Assembly (NCBI GenBank): GCA_901538445.1
Contig: LR594584.1
Coordinates: 714,655 to 778,654 of the forward strand
Direction of reading: 5' to 3'
Origin: Gemmataceae bacterium
GTDB lineage: Bacteria > Planctomycetota > Planctomycetia > Gemmatales > Gemmataceae
DNA: 64,000 nt
The notes under the pieces are model-generated. The model searched no databases and was not told the origin of the DNA. It was given only the letters and a program-made list of their open reading frames with translations. Shown here piece after piece: positions 53,642-61,707 of this stretch (positions are counted from its first letter, which is position 1; the number at the start of each line of letters is the position of its first letter). A program made the position numbers and the translations under genes.

Positions 53642-54952
53642 ATGCCCGCGACACCCCTGCCCGTTCTCGGCGAAGTCGATTCGCCCACAAAACTCGACGC
53701 GGCACGCCTGCGCCGGCTGGCGCTCGACTGCGGGGCAGACGACTGCGGGCTGGTCGAGATCGGGCACCCGGCACTGGACGACCAGCGGGCCGACATCCTC
53801 AAGTTCTACCCCCGAACGAAGGCGCTCCTCGCCGTCGTTTGTCGCATGAACCGGGAGCCGATCCGCAACCCGGCGCGGTCGGTGGCGAACCTGGAGTTCC
53901 ACGCCACCGGGCAGGACGTGGACGACGTGTGCCGGGCGGTCGTCGCCGCCCTGGAGCGGGAGGGCGTACCGGCGATCAACCCGCCGATGGGGTTCCCGAT
54001 GGAGACCGCCCGCTGGCCCGAGAAGATGTGGGTCGTGTCCCACAAGCCCGTCGCAGTGGCCGCCGGTATGGGCATGATGGGCATCCACCGTAACGTCATC
54101 CACCCGAAGTTCGGCAACTTCGTCCTCCTCGGGACGGTGCTGCTGGGCACCGGGGCGACCGAGTACGCCCGGCCCATCGACTACAACCCGTGCCTGTCGT
54201 GCAAGCTGTGCGTGGCGGCGTGCCCGGTCGGGGCCATCGCGCCCGACGGCCGGTTCGACCTCGCGTCGTGCTACACGCACAACTACCGGGAGTTCATGGG
54301 CGGGTTCGGCGACTGGGCCGAACACGTCGCCGACGCCGGGAGCGGCCTCGACCTGCGGAAGAAGGTAACGCGGCAGGAAACCGTCTCGGTGTGGCAGAGC
54401 CTCGCGTTCGGCCCGAATTACAAGGCCGCGTACTGCCTGTCGGTCTGCCCCGCGGGTGAGGACGTGATCGGCCCGTTCCGGGCCGACCGCAAGGGCTTCC
54501 TCAAAGAGACGCTCCGACCGCTCCAGGAGAAGGAGGAGACGGTCTACGTCGTGCCGAAGTCGGACGCCGAGGACCACGTCGCGCAGCGGTTCCCGCACAA
54601 GACCGTCAAGCACGTCCGGGGCAGTCTCCTTCCCCGCACGATCGCCGGGTTCCTGAGCGGGATGCCGCACACGTTCCAGCGAGGACGGTCGAAGGGCCTG
54701 AACGCCGTGTTCCACTTCACGTTCACCGGCAAGGAGCCACGGACCGCAACGGTCGTCATCCGGGACCAGACGCTCCGGGTGGCCGACGGCCACGAGGGAA
54801 CCGCCGACCTGCGACTGACCGCCGACAGCGAGACGTGGCTCGGGTTCCTCGCGAAGGAGCGGAGCCTGGTGTGGGCGCTCGTGCGGCGCACGATCCGGAT
54901 CAAGGGGCCGCCGCGGCTGTTGGTCGGATTCGGGAAGTGCTTCCCGTCGTGA
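53642..54952 (+). CDS. 4Fe-4S protein (QueG-like N-terminus) with SCP2-like C-terminal domain
   Basis: This protein of 436 residues starts 47 bases after marR. The N-terminal half resembles epoxyqueuosine reductase-type proteins: LALDCGADDCGLVEIGHPAL, then VAAGMGMMGIHRNVIHPKFG. Iron-sulfur ligands are NPCLSCKLCVAACPVGAI and AYCLSVCPAGEDV. The last 110 residues (NAVFHFTFTGKEPRTATVVI, GTADLRLTADSETWLGFLAK) look like a sterol-carrier SCP2 domain. That combination is unusual; such a fusion suggests a reductase for a hydrophobic substrate, which is inference. True QueG function is unlikely because the second ferredoxin half is shortened. Confidence 0.82.
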   Translation: MPATPLPVLGEVDSPTKLDAARLRRLALDCGADDCGLVEIGHPALDDQRADILKFYPRTKALLAVVCRMNREPIRNPARSVANLEFHATGQDVDDVCRAVVAALEREGVPAINPPMGFPMETARWPEKMWVVSHKPVAVAAGMGMMGIHRNVIHPKFGNFVLLGTVLLGTGATEYARPIDYNPCLSCKLCVAACPVGAIAPDGRFDLASCYTHNYREFMGGFGDWAEHVADAGSGLDLRKKVTRQETVSVWQSLAFGPNYKAAYCLSVCPAGEDVIGPFRADRKGFLKETLRPLQEKEETVYVVPKSDAEDHVAQRFPHKTVKHVRGSLLPRTIAGFLSGMPHTFQRGRSKGLNAVFHFTFTGKEPRTATVVIRDQTLRVADGHEGTADLRLTADSETWLGFLAKERSLVWALVRRTIRIKGPPRLLVGFGKCFPS

Positions 54953-54990
54953 GCGAGCGACAGCGGGGATCGACGACCACTTCGGTCGTG

Positions 54991-55008
54991 CAGACAGGTC
55001 GGTATACT
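54991..55008 (+). promoter_or_regulatory. tetR promoter overlapping operator 1
   Basis: CAGACAGGTCGGTATA is followed by TATACT (55003-55008), which ends 6 bases before the tetR ATG. The distance predicts that transcription starts at or next to the ATG. The same CAGACAGGTC word occurs inverted at 55617-55636. Confidence 0.6.
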
Positions 55009-55014
55009 TCACTC

Positions 55015-55596
55015 ATGGCACGCACCCGTGAGAAGTCCGAGGCCCGCCAGCGCGTCCTGGAGACCGCGGACCGGCTGTTCTACGCCGAGGGCGTGCGGGC
55101 CGTCGGCATCGACCGGATCATCGCCGAGGCCGGGGTCGCCAAGATGAGCCTGTACAAACACTTCCCCTCGAAGGACGACCTGATCCTCGCCGTCCTGCAG
55201 TACCGCGAGCAGACGGTTCTGGCGTTCTTCGCGTCGGCAATGGAGCGGCACGGCAGGCGCAGTAAGGACCAGCTACGGGCGTTCTTTGCGGCCCTCAAGG
55301 AGTGGTTCGAGAGCCCGGGGTTCCGGGGCTGTGCGTTCCAGAACGCCGCCATCGAACTCGCCGACCCGGACCACCCAGCGACCGCGTTCGTGCGGGGCCA
55401 CAAGGAGCGGTTCGCCGCGTTCCTGCGGGGGCTCATCGAACAGGCAGTCGGCCGCGCCGCCGCGAAGATCGCCCCGGCAGTTCACCTGCTGGTCGAAGGG
55501 GCCATCGTGACGGCGGTGGTCCACGGGTCGCCCGACGCCGCGGACGTGGCGTGCGATGCGGCTCAGAAGCTGATGGCAGGAGCGAAGGACACGTGA
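55015..55596 (+). CDS. TetR-family transcriptional regulator
   Basis: This 193-residue protein has an N-terminal helix-turn-helix (IDRIIAEAGVAKMSLYKHFP followed by SKDDLI) and a helical C-terminal ligand domain (EWFESPGFRGCAFQNAAIEL). The Cys-containing FRGCAFQNA segment is common in one TetR subgroup. No Shine-Dalgarno precedes the ATG, and a -10 lies immediately upstream, so the message is probably leaderless. It is upstream of the AhpD-like, PNPOx-like and DinB genes. Confidence 0.93.
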   Translation: MARTREKSEARQRVLETADRLFYAEGVRAVGIDRIIAEAGVAKMSLYKHFPSKDDLILAVLQYREQTVLAFFASAMERHGRRSKDQLRAFFAALKEWFESPGFRGCAFQNAAIELADPDHPATAFVRGHKERFAAFLRGLIEQAVGRAAAKIAPAVHLLVEGAIVTAVVHGSPDAADVACDAAQKLMAGAKDT

Positions 55597-55616
55597 CCCC
55601 TCCTTTTCTCGTAATA

Positions 55617-55639
55617 ATAGACAGACCTGTCTGTATAAT
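55617..55639 (+). promoter_or_regulatory. Promoter and palindromic TetR operator 2
   Basis: ATAGACAGACCTGTCTGTAT contains the inverted repeat AGACAG-AC-CTGTCT; its reverse complement matches the tetR upstream site at CAGACAGGTC. TATAAT (55634-55639) is a perfect -10, so bound TetR would block the promoter of the following genes. Confidence 0.65.
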
Positions 55640-55729
55640 TACGTGAGACGGGACGGTGTGGCCTGAGCGACGTACCGCTTCGGAACGTTGAGGCCGCCGT
55701 CGGGCGTCGATCCCCGAGGAGAACTGACC

Positions 55730-56272
55730 GTGCAACGCATTCATTCCGTCGAGCCGGACAAGGCCCAGGGTCGAACCAGGGAACTGCTGGACGCCGCCGA
55801 GAAGACGTTCGGGACAGTCCCCAACGTGGCCAGGGTGATGGCGAACTCGCCCGCCGTCCTCGACAGCTTCCTCGCCCTCACCGCGGCGATGGGCGGGGCC
55901 AGGATCGGCGGGACGCTGCACCACCAGATCAAGCTGGCGGCGAGCGAGGCCAATACCTGCGCCTACTGCAACTCGATCCTCACGCACCTCGGCGGGCAGG
56001 TCGGGATGTCGGCCGCCGACATGATCGAGGGTCGCAAGGCGGCGGCGTCCGATCCCCGCACCGATGCGGCCCTCAAGTTCGCCCGCGCCGTCCTGGAAAC
56101 GCGTGGCAAGGTCGGCAACGGCCACCTGAGCGCCGTGCGGAACGCCGGTTTCGGTGACGCCGAGGTCGTGGAGATCGTCGCCAGCGTCGCCGTGGCGTGC
56201 TTCACGAACTTCCTCAACAACGTCGCCGACACGGCGCTCGACGTCCCCCGGGCCGAGCCGCTGCGGGCCTGA
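55730..56272 (+). CDS. Carboxymuconolactone decarboxylase/AhpD-like protein
   Basis: This protein of 180 residues starts at GTG 55730-55732 with GAGGAG 9 bases upstream. The AhpD-like core is LHHQIKLAASEANTCAYCNS, with the redox CxxC (CAYC), followed by ILTHLGGQVG and a helical repeat (ARAVLETRGKVGNGHLSAVR). Such proteins reduce peroxides or act as alkylhydroperoxidases. It is the first gene behind the TetR-controlled promoter. Confidence 0.9.
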   Translation: MQRIHSVEPDKAQGRTRELLDAAEKTFGTVPNVARVMANSPAVLDSFLALTAAMGGARIGGTLHHQIKLAASEANTCAYCNSILTHLGGQVGMSAADMIEGRKAAASDPRTDAALKFARAVLETRGKVGNGHLSAVRNAGFGDAEVVEIVASVAVACFTNFLNNVADTALDVPRAEPLRA

Positions 56273-56364
56273 CCGGTACGCGACGGGTGCGAAGCACTTC
56301 GTCTCCCGAGCGTGGCCCGCGAACGGGTCGCGGGCCACGCCTCCCGTGAACTCAGGAGTCAGTC

Positions 56365-56979
56365 GTGAGACAGTACCCCAGCGACATTGCCTTCACGCCC
56401 GCCGTGAAGGGCGTGCAAGCGGCCAAGGGCTCGCGGGCCAGCTACGCCCGGGTCGAGCGGGGCCGCGGGTGGCAGACCCGCGTCACGCCGGACCTCGCCG
56501 GGTTCGTGACCGGGCTCGACATGTTCTACCTCGGCACCGCGACCGCCGACGGCCAGCCGTACATCCAGTACCGCGGCGGCAGCCCGGGGTTCTTGAAGGT
56601 GCTCGACGACACGACCCTGGCGTTCGCCGACTTCGGCGGAAACCGCCAGTACATTACCGTCGGCAACCTGACCGAGAACCCGAAAGCGTTCCTGTTCCTG
56701 ATGGACTACGCGAACAGCCAGCGGGTAAAGGTGTGGGGAACCGCAAAGGTGGTCGAGGACGACCCGGTGCTGCTGGAGCGGCTCCGCGACCCGGAATATC
56801 CGGCCGCGGTCGAGCGGGCCATCGTGTTCACGGTCGAGGCGTGGGACATCAACTGCCCGCAGCACATCCACAAGCGGTTCGCACAGCGGCAGGTCGCGCC
56901 GGTGATCGAACAGTTGCAGGGGCGCATCGCCGAGCTGGAAGAACAACTCCGCCAGGCGACCGAGGACCAACAGACGTGA
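56365..56979 (+). CDS. Pyridoxamine 5'-phosphate oxidase-like flavin-binding protein
   Basis: This protein of 204 residues starts at GTG 56365 with AGGAG 7 bases upstream. The split-barrel fold is seen in DMFYLGTATADGQPYIQYRG, GGNRQYITVGNLTENPKAFL and RVKVWGTAKVVEDDP. WDINCPQHIHKRF and a C-terminal coiled coil (IEQLQGRIAELEEQLRQ) follow. FMN- or F420-dependent reductase or oxidase activity is plausible. Its stop overlaps the next start as GTGA. Confidence 0.9.
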   Translation: MRQYPSDIAFTPAVKGVQAAKGSRASYARVERGRGWQTRVTPDLAGFVTGLDMFYLGTATADGQPYIQYRGGSPGFLKVLDDTTLAFADFGGNRQYITVGNLTENPKAFLFLMDYANSQRVKVWGTAKVVEDDPVLLERLRDPEYPAAVERAIVFTVEAWDINCPQHIHKRFAQRQVAPVIEQLQGRIAELEEQLRQATEDQQT

Positions 56980-57557
56980 ACTACGACTTCATCGCCATCC
57001 CCGACGCCGAGGTTCCCGTTGCGCCCGAGCCGGCGTTCCGGCACGCCGTTACGACCTACGCCAGCGAAGCCAACAAGACGGTGAGCGTGTGGCGGGCTGT
57101 GCCGGACGACCTGCTCGACTTCAAGCCCCACGAGAAAACGAACCCGATCCGCACCATCTTCGTGCATCAACTCCTGTCGGAGCGGCGGTTCTTCGGGCAG
57201 TTCGTCGGCACGGACGAGCCGCCCGTCGAGGAACTCCTGCCGCCCGGCGAGAAGCCGACGGTGCCGGCTTACATCGACAAGTACCTCTGGCTGGTGAGGC
57301 GCCGGCTGCCGCAGTTCGCTGCCGCGACGACCGCGTGGTGGCTGGAGCCGCGGAGCTTCTTCGGCGGGTTGGAGCGGGAGCGGATCTGGGTCTTTTGGCG
57401 GCGGGTGCTGCACACCTGCCACCACCGGACCCAGGTGCAGACGTGGCTCCGGCTGGCGGGCCGGCACGTCCCCGCCATCTACGGGCCGTCGGGCGACGTG
57501 AGCTGGGACGAGGCCGATCCGACCTACTCTCTGGAGGCGGCCCGGCGGGGCGGTTGA
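56976..57557 (+). CDS. DinB-family protein
   Basis: This 193-residue protein starts at a GTG overlapping the preceding stop by 4 bases. The DinB/YfiT four-helix bundle is suggested by FRHAVTTYASEANKTVSVWR, FVHQLLSERRFFGQFVG and VLHTCHHRTQVQTWLRLAG. The conserved metal-binding histidines are HQ and HHRTQ. Such proteins are metal-dependent, often thiol transferases (bacillithiol or mycothiol type) or of unknown function. It is third in the TetR module. Confidence 0.85.
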   Translation: MNYDFIAIPDAEVPVAPEPAFRHAVTTYASEANKTVSVWRAVPDDLLDFKPHEKTNPIRTIFVHQLLSERRFFGQFVGTDEPPVEELLPPGEKPTVPAYIDKYLWLVRRRLPQFAAATTAWWLEPRSFFGGLERERIWVFWRRVLHTCHHRTQVQTWLRLAGRHVPAIYGPSGDVSWDEADPTYSLEAARRGG

Positions 57558-57593
57558 CCGACCCGCCGCCGCTGCGTCTACGCCTCGCGCGCC

Positions 57594-58124
57594 TCACGCC
57601 GCGTACTTCACGTACTGGGCGATCGCCCGTTCCAGTCGGGCCGTCGGCGTGTTGGCCGAGCGGAGCCGCAAGAGCTGGTACGTCAGCCCGACGAGGTACG
57701 CTGCGAGCAGCCCGAGCCGCACCGGGAGCAGCGCCGGGTCGGCCGCGTTCGCCGCGAACGGGTGCCCGAACGGGACGTGCTTCAGCGTTTCGGTCGTCGC
57801 GAACACCATCAGGAGCAGGTACGTCGTGCTGAGCGCCACCGTCTGAACGTACCCGTTGCGCCGCCACTCGCCCCACAGCGTCACCGTACCGACGGCCAGG
57901 AGGGCGAGCGTCACGAGCGTCAGTACCTGGCCCGGCGTGAACCCGAGCCGGGGGACGAACCCGAACGCGGTCACCGCCCCGACGAGCATCGTGCCGAGAT
58001 ACCACTTGCCGAGTTGCGTCCGCGGGTCGATCCGGCCCTTGCGGGCGAACGCGAGCAGGCCGAGCCCGACCGGGAGGACGCTGACGGCGGTGTGGGCCAG
58101 GGTGAGCGCGGTTGAGGCGGTCAC
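57594..58124 (-). CDS. Polytopic membrane protein, uncharacterised
   Basis: This protein of 176 residues starts at GTG 58122-58124 (AGAGGAGA 8 bases upstream). It has about five hydrophobic helices: LTLAHTAVSVLPVGLGLLAF, YLGTMLVGAVTAFGF, VLTLVTLALLAVGTVTLWGE, VALSTTYLLLMVFATTET and VRLGLLAAYLVGLTYQLLRL. It resembles DUF2306-like membrane proteins, but I am not sure. It is divergent from an HxlR regulator and shares its promoter region. Confidence 0.8.
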   Translation of the reverse strand: MTASTALTLAHTAVSVLPVGLGLLAFARKGRIDPRTQLGKWYLGTMLVGAVTAFGFVPRLGFTPGQVLTLVTLALLAVGTVTLWGEWRRNGYVQTVALSTTYLLLMVFATTETLKHVPFGHPFAANAADPALLPVRLGLLAAYLVGLTYQLLRLRSANTPTARLERAIAQYVKYAA

Positions 58125-58138
58125 GGCGGGTCTCCTCT

Positions 58139-58201
58139 GGTTGCAACTTGAAACCGGTAGCTGACGGGGTATACTGGAGGGCGTGGTTGCGTCTTGCAAC
58201 C
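58139..58201. promoter_or_regulatory. hxlR promoter flanked by two 17-base operator-like sites
   Basis: GGTTGCAACTTGAAACC (58139-58155) and GGTTGCGTCTTGCAACC (58185-58201) agree at 14 of 17 positions, and the second has perfect 6-bp arms. The promoter TTGAAA (58148-58153), 16 bases, TATACT (58170-58175) points to hxlR; the first site overlaps its -35, the second lies downstream of the -10. Confidence 0.7.
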
Positions 58202-58229
58202 GATCCGAAAAATCTTTCCCGGAGCCCCC

Positions 58230-58646
58230 GTGAAGCGCACCTGCAATGACAAGGAGATGTGCCCGATCGCCCGATCGCTCGAGACCGTCGGCGACTGGTG
58301 GGCGCTGCTGATCGTCCGCGACGCCCTCCTCGGCCGCCGCCGGTTCGGCGAGTTCCTGGAGAGCCTCGGCGTCGCCCGGAACATCCTCACCGTGCGGCTG
58401 AAGAAGCTCGTCGCCGACGGCGTACTCGAACAGGTTCCGGCGTCGGACGGGAGCAGCTACAAGGAGTACGCGCTCACGGGGAAGGGCCGCGGGCTGTTCG
58501 TGGTGCTAGCCGCGCTGGGGCAGTGGTCGGCGGGCGACGAGTTCTCGCTGGTGGACCGCAAGAAGGGGAAACCGGTGCGGGTCGAGTTGCGGGCGGCGAC
58601 GGCCGCCAAGTGGGTCTGGATGACGTGCGGTTTGCCCCGCCCGTGA
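58230..58646 (+). CDS. HxlR-family transcriptional regulator
   Basis: This 138-residue protein starts at GTG 58230 with GGAG 5 bases upstream. The winged helix is CPIARSLETVGDWWALLIVR, RRRFGEFLESLGVARNILTV and RLKKLVADGVLEQVP. Two N-terminal Cys (TCNDKEMCPIA) are typical of redox- or aldehyde-sensing HxlR members. It is divergent from a membrane protein and probably represses it and itself. Confidence 0.93.
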   Translation: MKRTCNDKEMCPIARSLETVGDWWALLIVRDALLGRRRFGEFLESLGVARNILTVRLKKLVADGVLEQVPASDGSSYKEYALTGKGRGLFVVLAALGQWSAGDEFSLVDRKKGKPVRVELRAATAAKWVWMTCGLPRP

Positions 58647-58695
58647 CGGAATGAGGGCAGAAGCTCCGCCGGGCCGCGGAAATGAAAGGATAAGA

Positions 58696-58752
58696 GAAAC
58701 AGCATCGGGTCGTCGGACCGGCTTTGCCGGTCCGACGACCCGATGCTGTTTC
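58696..58752. terminator. Perfect 27-bp hairpin
   Basis: Arms at 58696-58722 and 58726-58752 are fully complementary with a 3-base loop (TTT). It lies between hxlR and tRNA-Gly, which converge, and can end both transcripts. Confidence 0.85.
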
Positions 58753-58788
58753 GCGACTCGGAGACTTCCTGCTGAAATAATCTTGGAG

Positions 58789-58859
58789 AGCGGGATACGA
58801 GAGTCGAACTCGTCTCACAGCCTTGGGAAGGCTGGGCACAACCGATATACCAATCCCGC
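58789..58859 (-). tRNA. tRNA-Gly (anticodon CCC)
   Basis: The 71-base gene has acceptor GCGGGAT/ATCCCGC, anticodon stem CAGCC/GGCTG with loop TTCCCAA (anticodon 58825-58827), and T arm ACGAG/CTCGT with TTCGACT. The D stem is weak (GTAT/GTGC). CCA is not encoded. Confidence 0.93.
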
Positions 58860-58994
58860 AACACAGGCGATTTTAACGAACCCGCGGCCGCCTTCAAGCC
58901 CTCTTTTTGATTCCTCGCGCGGCCCCCGGGTGCGTGGTTGCACGCCCCGCGGCGAGCGCGTAGAGTGCGTTCTCCACCCGGTGAGAAGAGCGTC

Positions 58995-60923
58995 ATGGGC
59001 GACCGACTGGCCGCGTTCGTGTCCGCCGTCACCGACCGGGTCTTCGGGCCGGTGTTCACCCTCGACGCGACCCGGGCGGGCCGCCGCTGGTCCACGTTCG
59101 CCCTCCGCTGGTTCTACCTCCTGTGCCTTGTCTTCGTGCTGGCGATCTTCTTCTACGCCTGGCGCACGGACCTGAACGACGCGCGGACCGTGGACCCGAA
59201 CGTCCTCACCCGGTTCGCCGAGAACTTCTTCTGGGTGTACTCGGTCACGCAGTTCCTGCTGGTCGCCGCCGTCACCCCCGGCGTCACCGCCGGGGCGATC
59301 ACCGACGAGAAGGAGCGGAAGACGCTGCACTTCCTGCTCGCCACCGACCTCTCGGGCCGCGAGATCGTGTTCGGCAAGCTCGCGGCCCGCGTCGGCGCGC
59401 TGATGACGCTCGTCCTCGCCGGGCTGCCGGTCATCGCCATCATGCAGTTCTTCGGCGGGATCGAGCCGCGGTTGCTCCTCGTGGCCGTCGGCATGACGAC
59501 GGTGAGCGTCGTGTCGCTGGCGGCGCTCGGGGTCGTGGCGTCGGTCCTGCTCCCGCGGACCCGCGACGCGATCATGCTCGCCTACGGCCTGCCGGTCGTG
59601 TACGTGTGGCTCTCGCTCTGGGCGTGGTCCGACACTCAGTTCGCCACCGATCCGGCGCTGGCCGAGGCGGTGCGACTGTTCGCGTGCGGAAACCCGTTTG
59701 TGGCGGCCCGCGAGATGGCCCGCACGCTGAACGTCGATACCTTCCCCGCACCGGCCGTGTGGTACGTCGGGTTCCACACCGCGTTCGCGGTGGCGGCGAT
59801 CGCGGTCGCGGCGGCGCGGGTGCGGGGTTCGGTGCGGAGCGAGGGCGCGGCGGCCGCCCCCCGGAGCGCGGCCGCCCGGTTCCTGGCGTGGGTGATGGGT
59901 CGGCGGACAAACGCCCGGTGGCACCCGCCGCTCCGGGGCGAGCCGGTCCGGTGGCGCGAACTGCACGTCGAGCCGGGGAGCGGCAGCGGGGTCGTGCAGC
60001 GGGTGTTCGCGGTGGCCGTGCTCTCGTGCGTGTTCCTCCCGTTCCTGAACATCGCCGCCCAGTTCCTCCTGACCACGTTCGACGAGCCGTCCTCCGGGCA
60101 GCGGTACTGGCGGAGCCCGCTGGAAGAGTTCCGCAGTTCCACCAAGGTGTGGGTGTGTACGGTGACGTGCCTGTTCGGGCTGCTGGTGCTGCTCCGCACG
60201 ACGGTCCGCGGGGCGTCGGCGGTCGCGGGCGAGCGGGACCGCGACACCTGGGTGAGCCTCGTCTGCACGCCGCTCACGGTCCGCGAGATCCTCAACGGAA
60301 AGTGGTACGGGTGCGTGCTGGGCCAGAAGGACGCGTTCCTCCTGCTCGGGGTCGTGTGGGGCATCGGCGTCGCGACGGTCTCGGTGAACCTCGTCAGCAT
60401 CGCCCTGACGGCCGGGGCGCTGGTAGTGTACATGAACGTGTTCGCGGCGCTGGGGCTCTCGGCGTCGGCGCCCGCGAGGAACTCGCGGGCGGCGATCGGC
60501 AAGTCCGTTCCGCTCGCGCTGCTGCTCGTCGGCGGCTACTGGTTCTTCCTGAGTTGCTGCTGCGCCGGGATCGGGATCAGCGGCGGGAGCGGGATGGGGG
60601 AGGCACTGGGGTACGGGGTGGCGTTCGTGGCGGGCGCGACGCCGGCCGTCGTCCTCGGCGGCCTCCCGGCCCTCGACACCGAGTGGTTCCGCGACCTCGG
60701 CACGCACGGTTCGTCGTTCTTCGTTTCGGCCGTGACCGGGTGGGTCGTCGGGCTCGCCGGGTGGACCGCCCTCGCGCTGTACTGGCGCGAGCAGGCGCAC
60801 GACGGCTTCGCGCAAGAGGCCAACCGCTTGCACGAACTACCCGGCACCAGGCCGCGCCTCACCCGGACCGAACCGCGTGGGGCAGACCGTCCCGATAGGT
60901 GGAGTGACCCGGGGCCCACGTGA
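58995..60923 (+). CDS. ABC-2-type transporter permease
   Basis: This membrane protein of 642 residues has about a dozen helices. The first half contains FALRWFYLLCLVFVLAIFFY, FLLVAAVTPGVTAGAITDEK, ERKTLHFLLATDLSGREIVF and GKLAARVGALMTLVLAGLPV, the signature of ABC-2 permeases (TPGVTAGAITDEKERKTL). The second half repeats TRDTWVSL-like elements (ERDRDTWVSLVCTPLTVREI). There is no ATP-binding subunit adjacent. The C-terminal 22 codons overlap the converging epimerase gene. Confidence 0.87.
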   Translation: MGDRLAAFVSAVTDRVFGPVFTLDATRAGRRWSTFALRWFYLLCLVFVLAIFFYAWRTDLNDARTVDPNVLTRFAENFFWVYSVTQFLLVAAVTPGVTAGAITDEKERKTLHFLLATDLSGREIVFGKLAARVGALMTLVLAGLPVIAIMQFFGGIEPRLLLVAVGMTTVSVVSLAALGVVASVLLPRTRDAIMLAYGLPVVYVWLSLWAWSDTQFATDPALAEAVRLFACGNPFVAAREMARTLNVDTFPAPAVWYVGFHTAFAVAAIAVAAARVRGSVRSEGAAAAPRSAAARFLAWVMGRRTNARWHPPLRGEPVRWRELHVEPGSGSGVVQRVFAVAVLSCVFLPFLNIAAQFLLTTFDEPSSGQRYWRSPLEEFRSSTKVWVCTVTCLFGLLVLLRTTVRGASAVAGERDRDTWVSLVCTPLTVREILNGKWYGCVLGQKDAFLLLGVVWGIGVATVSVNLVSIALTAGALVVYMNVFAALGLSASAPARNSRAAIGKSVPLALLLVGGYWFFLSCCCAGIGISGGSGMGEALGYGVAFVAGATPAVVLGGLPALDTEWFRDLGTHGSSFFVSAVTGWVVGLAGWTALALYWREQAHDGFAQEANRLHELPGTRPRLTRTEPRGADRPDRWSDPGPT

Positions 60924-61707
60924 GCCGGTCGCGGGCGGCGCGGTTCGCGACACGGCGGTTCGCGGTGCCGGGTTCGGGGCGGTGGTCGAACTTCGCCGGC
61001 ACACCGAGCAACTCGCCGAGGAGCGTGTAGAACGCGCGGCGCGTCGGCGGCTCGTTGTCGGCGACGTTCATCGTTTCGCCCGCCACCGGCGCGACTTCCG
61101 CGGCCAGAACGGCCCCGACCCCGTCGTCAACGTGGACGAGGTTGAGCCACCGGTCCGCGTCGCCCACGAGCGGTTCGCCGTTCAGGATCGGCTGCTTCCG
61201 CAGCAGACGGTTCGGGCCGTAGATTCCCGCGAATCGCAGAATGGTGGCGTCTGGTCGACGCTCGCGCAGGAGCCGCTCGGCCGCCAGCACGACCTTCCCG
61301 GACTCTTCGAGCGGCTCGGTCGCGCTGGCTTCGTCCACCAGTTCGCCGCCCGTCTGCCCGTACACGCCGGTGCTCGAAACGTAAATGAAGCGCTCGCACG
61401 CCGGCAGCGCGTCGAGGACGTTCGCGAGCCCGCCGACGTACACGTCGCGCATCGAGTGGCCCGCCGAGCGGTCCATTCCGACGGCGTACAGCACGGTCGC
61501 GGCCGCGGGGAGGTTTCGCAGGCTCGCCGGGTCGGTGACGTCGCCGGCGACCGGCTCGACGCCGAGGGCGGCGAGCGCGGCGGCGTTCCCGCGGGTGAGC
61601 GCCGCGACCCGGCGGCCTGCGGCGACCCACCGGGCCGCGACCCGGCGGCCGAGGTAGCCGCACCCGACGATCAGGTTCGGCCGGGTCGAAACGTCAAGGG
61701 GTGACAT
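60859..61707 (-). CDS. NAD(P)-binding epimerase-like protein
   Basis: This 282-residue protein has a Rossmann fold of the extended SDR type. The cofactor loop LIVGCGYLGRRVA replaces the usual GxxGxxG with GCGYLG, as in YeeZ-like proteins. FIYVSSTGVYGQTGGE holds the catalytic Ser/Tyr region and LRFAGIYGPNRL follows. The catalytic YxxxK lysine is missing: the stretch is EESGKVVLAAERLL. It is probably a binding or isomerising protein rather than a sugar epimerase. Its tail overlaps the permease gene by 65 bases. Confidence 0.88.
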   Translation of the reverse strand: MSPLDVSTRPNLIVGCGYLGRRVAARWVAAGRRVAALTRGNAAALAALGVEPVAGDVTDPASLRNLPAAATVLYAVGMDRSAGHSMRDVYVGGLANVLDALPACERFIYVSSTGVYGQTGGELVDEASATEPLEESGKVVLAAERLLRERRPDATILRFAGIYGPNRLLRKQPILNGEPLVGDADRWLNLVHVDDGVGAVLAAEVAPVAGETMNVADNEPPTRRAFYTLLGELLGVPAKFDHRPEPGTANRRVANRAARDRLTWAPGHSTYRDGLPHAVRSG

